Source of the DNA: Deltaproteobacteria bacterium
GTDB taxonomy: Bacteria > Bdellovibrionota > UBA1018
Length of the DNA stretch: 20,484 nucleotides
Direction: 5' to 3'
Assembly (NCBI GenBank): GCA_013286765.1
Contig: JABDFB010000034.1
Span: 1 to 20,484, forward strand
Both the position numbers and the translations under genes were made by a program. The number at the start of each line of letters is the position of its first letter. Positions within the stretch are counted from its first letter, which is position 1. Under the pieces are notes generated by a model that searched no databases, had not been told where the DNA came from, and saw only the letters and a list, made by a program, of their open reading frames with translations. Shown piece by piece: positions 16,320 through 20,484 of the stretch.

Positions 16320-16519
16320 CATGTTGGGGAGATCCGAGGAGCCTGCAACACTTGCCACCGTTCGAGAGATTCACACGCCAGCTCTGCTGTGCAGAGCGGC
16401 GCCTCCACCAGCAGGAGATTCTATAGTTGCCAGGGATGGCGGGAGTTGTGAAGGACAGGATGTCCGCTCTCCCGAACTGTGGCAAGTGCTGCAGGCTCCG
16501 GAAATCTACTTTTAACATG
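16320..16519. ncRNA. 200-nt imperfect palindrome: candidate structured RNA or MITE-like element
   Basis: The two ends are inverted copies of each other. From outside in: CATGTT with AACATG; a loosely paired spacer; GGAGCCTGCA (16338-16347) with TGCAGGCTCC; one mismatch; CACTTGCCAC (16349-16358) with GTGGCAAGTG; one mismatch; GTTCG with CGAAC; a two-base bulge; AGAG with CTCT. Inside are further helices: TTCACA (16370-16375) with TGTGAA (16447-16452), CGCCA (16376-16380) with TGGCG (16437-16441), a hairpin GCTCTGC-TGT-GCAGAGC (16381-16397), CTCC/GGAG (16403-16417), and a small GGACA/TGTCC hairpin at 16454-16466. It is richer in G+C than its surroundings. Frames across it are shadows of the palindrome. 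A long rod with a central bulge and a size near 200 nt recalls 6S RNA, but I see no conserved 6S sequence. A MITE with about 40-base terminal inverted repeats is the main alternative; no clear target-site duplication is visible. Confidence 0.45.
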
Positions 16520-16597
16520 TCGCATGATTGAAAAATTTTATTTAATCCACCTCTTTTGTTAAGGCCTGGTCATTGATTTTGGGTTATAGATCTCGGC

Positions 16598-18211
16598 ATG
16601 AATGTGGGTAAACAGCTCGGCGTCTATGACGCGATTGTAATTGGCGCAGGACACAATGGATTAGTTACAGCGGCTTACTTAGCGCGTGCAGGGCTAAAAA
16701 CAGCAGTTTTCGAGGCTCGCTCGGTGGTGGGAGGCTGCGCTGTAACCGAAGAAAAATGGCCGGGATTTAAAATTTCTCGAGCATCCTATGTTAACAGTCT
16801 ATTTTCGCCACAGATCATACGAGATCTTCAATTAGAAAAACACGGCTTCGAAATGCTACCAAGAAGTCCGTCGAGTTTTACACCATTTCCTGATGGTAGA
16901 TATTTATTACTAGGTCCAAATAAACGTCTTTGTGAAAATGAAATTTCAAAATTCTCAAAACGCGATGCGGAAGCCTATCCAAAATACGAAGGATTGCTTA
17001 CTGGGATTGCTGAGATTCTTGAACCATTGATGGAGATGGTACCTTTAAATCCTGCAAAAATAGGATTTAGCGATCTAGCAACCTACGGAAAGTTTGGTCT
17101 TCGAAATCGATCCAAGATTAAGAAAGAATGGCCGCATATTTTTCGTCTCTTGGTAGGCAGTGCGACGGATCTACTCAACGAATATTTTGAAAGCGAACAG
17201 TTAAAAGTCACACTTGCAACTGACGCGATTATTGGCGCCAATGCAAGTCCTAGTATTCCTGGGACTGCCTATGTTTTATTCCATCATGTGATGGGCCAAT
17301 GCAATGGAGTCCGAGGTGTCTGGGGCTACATGAGAGGTGGAATGGGAGGGTTATCCAATAGTCTTGCTCTTGCGTGCAAAGCCCTTGGAGTAGAAATTTA
17401 TACAGGCTCGCCAGTACAACAAATTTTAATACAGAACGGTAAGGCTAAAGGCATTGTTATTCAGGGTGGTCGTGAATATTCAGCTAAAGTAATTGCATCG
17501 AATGCGGATCCGAATGTCACGTTCAATAGGCTAATTGAAGAAAGGGAATTGTCTGAGGAATTTTTGGCGAATGTGCGTAGGATTAATTACGATAGTGCAT
17601 CTGTAAAAATCAATTTAGTCTTAAAAGAATTGCCGAAATTTGGTAGCAGTACGGGTAGTGTTCCGGGCCCCGAGCACCAAGGAACAATTCATATTTGTCC
17701 TGATATGAATTATGTAGAGGCTGCCTACGCAGATTCCGTTGTGGGAAGACCAAGTCGTGCGCCTATTCTCGAGTGTACGATTCCTAGTGTGGTGGACCAA
17801 ACTCTCGCACCCGAGGGCTATCATATTATGAATATCTTCTCGCAATATGGTCCGTATCAGCTGCGAAATGGAAAAACTTGGGATGACGAACGGAAGGCGT
17901 ATGGAGAGCGGTGCATCGAAATTTTGAACGAATATGCCCCCAACGTAAAAAATTCCATTGTTCATCAAGAAGTTCTGACTCCGGTAGATTTGGAACGTGA
18001 ATTCCATTTAACAGGTGGAAATATTTTTCATGGTCGCATGTCTCTGGACCAAATGTTTAACATGCGACCGGTTCCGGGCTTTGCAGATTATCGAACGCCT
18101 ATTGAAGGTTTATATCTTTGCGGTAGCGGTACCCATCCGGGTGGAGGTGTTATGGGAACACCCGGTCTAAATGCCAGCAGAGCGGTTTTGAAAGACTTGC
18201 GAACCTTCTAA
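16598..18211 (+). CDS. FAD-dependent oxidoreductase, phytoene-desaturase-like
   Basis: A 537-residue flavoprotein of the amine-oxidase/phytoene dehydrogenase superfamily, closest in layout to CrtI-like and PYROXD2-like proteins. The N-terminal dinucleotide-binding fold is clear: DAIVIGAGHNGLVTAAYLARAGLKTAVFE, with GAGHNG at 16-21 and the ribose-binding E39, followed by VVGGCAVTEE. The C-terminal FAD-contact region YLCGSGTHPGGGVMGTPG, near residues 507-525, matches the family. The middle part has the GGMGGLSNSLALACKALGVEI segment typical of these enzymes. There is no signal peptide and no membrane helix. No carotenoid genes neighbour it, so desaturation of a carotenoid is not implied and the substrate is unknown. 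It stands alone, with no obvious ribosome binding site before the ATG. It begins 78 bases after the palindromic element. Confidence 0.88.
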   Translation: MNVGKQLGVYDAIVIGAGHNGLVTAAYLARAGLKTAVFEARSVVGGCAVTEEKWPGFKISRASYVNSLFSPQIIRDLQLEKHGFEMLPRSPSSFTPFPDGRYLLLGPNKRLCENEISKFSKRDAEAYPKYEGLLTGIAEILEPLMEMVPLNPAKIGFSDLATYGKFGLRNRSKIKKEWPHIFRLLVGSATDLLNEYFESEQLKVTLATDAIIGANASPSIPGTAYVLFHHVMGQCNGVRGVWGYMRGGMGGLSNSLALACKALGVEIYTGSPVQQILIQNGKAKGIVIQGGREYSAKVIASNADPNVTFNRLIEERELSEEFLANVRRINYDSASVKINLVLKELPKFGSSTGSVPGPEHQGTIHICPDMNYVEAAYADSVVGRPSRAPILECTIPSVVDQTLAPEGYHIMNIFSQYGPYQLRNGKTWDDERKAYGERCIEILNEYAPNVKNSIVHQEVLTPVDLEREFHLTGGNIFHGRMSLDQMFNMRPVPGFADYRTPIEGLYLCGSGTHPGGGVMGTPGLNASRAVLKDLRTF

Positions 18212-18558
18212 GATAGTCGGTTTATTTTGGCGGCCTCGCTACCAGGGTAATTCGTTGCCTTCATAATCCAGAAATTTTCCGCTATCGTGGGATAGTCGAC
18301 TGAGATTTTGGAGTGGATCGAATGGTGATGCTCTATGCAAATGAGCCGGATATTCAGTTTACGTTTTGATCAGCCCCAAATTGGTCGAGAGTGGCGCAGG
18401 GTTCTTCTGGGATATAATAACGGAGGTATCGTGTCCTTTCTAGAGGACTAAAAAAGGGTCTCCTAAGTGGCCAAGAGAGTCCTTGAGAGGAGTTCGGATG
18501 GGTCTTTTGGAAGCGGTCGATCAAGGGCTCTCACAAAGGATTTCGATCCCTCCGCCAT
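18212..18558. other. Gene-free stretch, 347 bases
   Basis: No credible gene is seen. A 38-codon frame (18335-18451, starting MQMSRIF) has no ribosome binding site or recognisable motif. Overlapping frames at 18467-18668 run into the 3' end of the opposite gene. The only structured sites are a weak CTATC/GATAG hairpin near 18281-18294, the GTCCT/AGGAC inverted repeat at 18433-18448, and the possible minus-strand terminator listed separately. Confidence 0.5.
18450..18482 (-). terminator. Possible terminator of the repeat-protein gene
   Basis: Read on the minus strand, GGACTCTC and GGAGACC form an imperfect seven-pair stem with one mismatch and an 11-12-base loop, followed by a run of six T. 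It lies 77 bases after the stop of the minus-strand gene. Confidence 0.4.
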
Positions 18559-19290
18559 TTACTGGGCTTTCAATAACTCTCGTAATTTTATTATATCCTC
18601 GTTCTCAGCATTATCTTTGCTCTTCACTGGAAGGAGCCGTTCAAGATCTGGGTATTTCGTATGAATAGACCTAACAACGTTTTTATCAGGATTTGCCTTT
18701 AAATAACTAATTAACTCTTTGAATTCTCTTTTCTCTATAGACTCACGTACTACTAATGGAATCGCCTCTGGCTGAGGACCATTTGTTTCCACTTCTGGCT
18801 TTTCGCTCCATGCACCCGAACTACCTTGAGAAGTTGCCAGAGGAACCATTTGTTGATTTGCTACAGAAGACGACCGGAGTTTTGAATTCGATTTAAGAGG
18901 CAATCCCAATAACTTTCGTAATTCCATTATATCCTCTTTCCCAGTATTATCTTTGCCATTCACTGGAAGAAGCCGTTCAAGATCCGGGTATTTCTCGTGA
19001 ATAAGCCTAACAACTTTTTTATCAGGATTTGCTTTTAGATTTGCCTTTAAATACCTAACTAACTTTTTGAATTCTCCATTGTCTATAAAGTCTTGTATTT
19101 CTTTAAAATTTGCAGCAAGCGATCCTACTTCAACTGGATCTACATGCGTACTACATTGGGTGCTATCTCCAGCGTTTACCGGTATTATGATGCTGGGTAG
19201 GAAACCGATAAACAATAGCGCAGCAAGAAACTTATTTAAAAAATGATGGCGTTTTAATGAAGAGGACAAGATTAATACTATATATTCCAT
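18559..19290 (-). CDS. Secreted protein with two duplicated helical repeats, unknown function
   Basis: A 243-residue exported protein that I do not recognise. The signal peptide ends at PVNA-G (residue 40); a TTG seven codons in would give a shorter, more usual signal. Two copies of a segment of about 60 residues, at 65-130 and 182-243, share the pattern EFKxLxxYLKANPDKxVVRxIH, then KYPDLERLLPV, then KDNxxxEDIxxLRxLL, separated by a Ser/Pro-rich linker. The first copy also contains a four-residue microduplication (KANLKANPDK). The repeats are alike at DNA level too, roughly 85-90% by eye, so the duplication is recent. The -10-like TAGAAT (19297-19302, minus strand), 16 bases from TTGTTT, would start transcription at or very near the ATG, consistent with the absence of a ribosome binding site. 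Helical repeats suggest protein-protein contact, but this is inference. Confidence 0.7.
   Translation of the reverse strand: MEYIVLILSSSLKRHHFLNKFLAALLFIGFLPSIIIPVNAGDSTQCSTHVDPVEVGSLAANFKEIQDFIDNGEFKKLVRYLKANLKANPDKKVVRLIHEKYPDLERLLPVNGKDNTGKEDIMELRKLLGLPLKSNSKLRSSSVANQQMVPLATSQGSSGAWSEKPEVETNGPQPEAIPLVVRESIEKREFKELISYLKANPDKNVVRSIHTKYPDLERLLPVKSKDNAENEDIIKLRELLKAQ
18571..18741. repeat. Direct repeat copy A within the repeat-protein gene
   Basis: It encodes the C-terminal helical repeat (minus strand) and aligns with 18907-19092 with about 19 mismatches over the best-matching 148 bases, plus a 12-base gap. Both copies begin CAATAACT and share long identical runs such as AGCCGTTCAAGAT and TTTTTATCAGGATTTGC. 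Confidence 0.85.
18907..19092. repeat. Direct repeat copy B within the repeat-protein gene
   Basis: It encodes the N-terminal helical repeat (minus strand). Compared with copy A it carries a 12-base insertion near 19032-19043 that is itself a tandem duplication (TTTTAGATTTGC beside ATTTGC), adding four residues in frame. Confidence 0.85.
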
Positions 19291-19500
19291 TTAAATATTC
19301 TAACACGATACATAAAATAAACAACTCTACGGCTTAGCCTCATTTTCGTTCATATTTCAGAGGTGTGTCAGATCTGACTGGATAAAAGCCATTGTATGCT
19401 CCTTGCGCACAGGGAGACAGTTTGTTCAATAGGTAGAACTCGATTGGAATTCCTCCGGTCAATTCTTGCAACTATTTCATCAAAGTTTTAATATAATTCA

Positions 19501-19866
19501 ATGAAAATAAAATCCTCAAAGGCTAAGGGAAAACGGGCTGTTAAGGAAGTTGTGGATCTGTTGTATAAGCATTGGCCGGAAGGTGCGGAAGGTGACATCG
19601 CCCTCAATAGAGGAAGCGCGTCTGGTGAGGATATTGATCTTAGCCCTAGGGCAAGGCAGATTTTTCCATTTGTTATCGAAGTAAAAAACCAAGAGAAACT
19701 AAATGTTTGGCAAGCCCTTGAACAGGCTGAAAGTCATTTAAAGAAGGCGAAAGAACCTGAAAAGCTTTTCCCTACTCTCTTTTTCAAAAGAAATAATTCA
19801 AAACTCTTCGTATCCCTGCCCGCTGAAGATTTCTTGAAGCTACTAAAGAAAGAACCCGTTTCCTAA
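19501..19866 (+). CDS. Phage-type PD-(D/E)XK nuclease-like protein
   Basis: A 121-residue basic protein resembling the small PD-(D/E)XK endonuclease-like proteins found in phage genomes and prophages. The catalytic pattern is visible: GEDIDLSPRARQIFPF, with D44 (or D46) as the metal-binding Asp, then the hairpin strand VIEVKNQEKLNVWQALEQAE, with E60 and K62 as the ExK pair. The N-terminus SKAKGKRAVKEVVDLL is the usual helix with an acidic residue (E16). The sequence around LSPxARxxFPFxIExKNQExLNxWxALEQAE is what I associate with the phage family. There are no other phage genes in the window, so this may be a cargo or remnant. No ribosome binding site precedes the ATG. TTGCAA (19466) and TAATAT (19489), 17 bases apart, would start transcription at the ATG itself. 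Confidence 0.7.
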   Translation: MKIKSSKAKGKRAVKEVVDLLYKHWPEGAEGDIALNRGSASGEDIDLSPRARQIFPFVIEVKNQEKLNVWQALEQAESHLKKAKEPEKLFPTLFFKRNNSKLFVSLPAEDFLKLLKKEPVS

Positions 19867-19911
19867 GGCCGCAAAAACTTTACAGGGGGGCAATTGTTAG
19901 ATAAGACAGTT

Positions 19912-20368
19912 ATGAAATATCTATTTTGTTGGATCTCTATACTACATTGTATGGCAGCCCTAGCCTTCTGATTCATGCGCCTTCGTACCGGAGAAACTAA
20001 ATGAGTACGTCTCGATGGACTTCCAAGCCTTTGATCAGACTCAAGGCAAAGGCCATAGAGAATTATGGAAAAATCACTGTTACTTTTCTGCTGCCATCCC
20101 AACCGACTTTTGGCACCTGAACCACTTAGGAACTCTTAAGGACTGGCAGTCTGAACTCATGTACTTTCATTCAGGTCAATCCTATGCTGCCGCAGGTGTC
20201 GAGCTGTATGCAATTGCAATTCAAAGATTTGAGAAATCCATAAATTCGAACGAGCCCACCAATCAGGAAATCAAATGGAACGCATACGTAAGAGCTTCAA
20301 TTGCTTTTCTGAAGAAGGATTGGGATTTGCTCCAGACGAGCAGAGATGAAATTGCACTATCGAAATAG
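19912..20368 (+). pseudogene. Secreted protein split by a one-base frameshift after its signal peptide
   Basis: An ATG at 19912 starts a peptide that is plainly a signal sequence (MKYLFCWISILHCMAALAF) and hits TGA at 19969-19971. The next frame is open from 19964 and continues SDSCAFVPEKLNEY, then through the ATG at 20015 to a stop at 20366-20368. Skipping one base within 19964-19968 would join them into a protein of about 151 residues. The mature part (AFDQTQGKGHRELW, then FHSGQSYAAAGVELYAIAIQRFEKS, then WNAYVRASIAFLKKDWDLL) is helical and TPR-like, and resembles small secreted proteins I have seen in related genomes; I cannot name the family. If read as intact, the gene would be 20015-20368, 117 residues, without a signal peptide or ribosome binding site. 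A sequencing error would look the same. Confidence 0.6.
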
Positions 20369-20484
20369 GAGTTTCTTCCTCAAAATGAAAAGGGCCAGCG
20401 GCACACAACTAGTACGAGATAACTTCTGACGGCTATTCATCGGGCCAATTTCATGCTAGTGCTGAAAGCTAATAAAGTGCGTCA

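Noticed and set aside
16216..16518. Overlapping open frames on both strands of about 82-99 codons
   Set aside because: They lie across the long palindrome, have no ribosome binding site and show no domain. Open frames on both strands are expected from an inverted repeat.
18335..18451. 38-codon frame beginning MQMSRIF
   Set aside because: No ribosome binding site, no motif and isolated. It could be a gene remnant, but there is no positive evidence.
18467..18668. Two plus-strand frames of 61 and 65 codons
   Set aside because: They overlap the 3' end of the minus-strand repeat-protein gene and show no motif.
19960..19975. Programmed +1 frameshift like that of prfB
   Set aside because: The site reads UUC UGA, where tRNA-Phe would not re-pair well after slipping, and no internal Shine-Dalgarno sequence lies at the needed distance. 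A plain indel or read error is simpler.
1..20484. tRNA, rRNA, CRISPR arrays, complete insertion sequences
   Set aside because: No cloverleaf-like or rRNA-like sequence, no regularly spaced repeats and no transposase gene were seen by eye.

Overview
The window is a Gram-negative chromosomal segment, roughly 44% G+C by eye, with lipoprotein signals, TolQ/TolR-type and MotA/MotB motors, an OmpA-like lipoprotein, and many secreted hydrolases. An AgmX/PglI-type TonB-like protein next to ExbB/TolQ and ExbD/TolR genes, together with a flagellar-type motAB pair, is typical of predatory or gliding delta-type lineages (Bdellovibrionota/Oligoflexia, or more distantly Myxococcota). This placement is inferred from gene content, not from a marker gene.

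Layout. (1) 1-2559, plus strand: a tight operon holding the tail of an unknown gene, an AgmX/PglI-domain inner-membrane protein, an ExbB/TolQ/MotA-family channel protein and an ExbD/TolR protein. It is a proton-driven energy-transduction module like those of Myxococcus gliding (AglRQS/Glt) or Ton/Tol systems. (2) 2668-4086: a well-formed promoter, a small secreted protein of unknown function, an OmpA-domain lipoprotein and a textbook intrinsic terminator. (3) 4145-7488: an uncharacterised membrane protein 5 nt ahead of a Na/Pi-cotransporter-type protein with a PhoU-like tail. (4) 7578-10437: a small secreted Lys-rich protein, thymidine kinase, and motA-motB overlapping by one base. (5) 10446-13515, minus strand: a secreted M20 metallopeptidase followed by a POT-family di/tripeptide transporter, plausibly peptide scavenging. 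(6) 13804-16149, plus strand: a secreted S1/P1 nuclease with all nine zinc ligands and a secreted M28 aminopeptidase-like enzyme, consistent with extracellular or periplasmic digestion of prey or dead-cell macromolecules. (7) 16150-16597: no credible protein, but two strong inverted repeats. One is a 13-bp perfect hairpin. The other is a 200-nt imperfect palindrome with internal hairpins and a promoter-like sequence just upstream. This is the most interesting unexplained structure here. (8) 16598-18211: a phytoene-dehydrogenase-like FAD oxidoreductase. (9) 18212-20484: an accessory-looking stretch with a secreted protein made of two recently duplicated repeats (minus strand), a phage-type PD-(D/E)XK nuclease, and a secreted protein whose signal peptide and mature part lie in different frames (frameshift or sequencing error).

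The most worthwhile follow-ups are the 200-nt structured element at 16320-16519, the frameshifted gene at 19912-20368, the intragenic duplication at 18559-19290, the unknown membrane protein paired with the Na/Pi transporter, and the divergent peptidoglycan-binding domain of the MotB.
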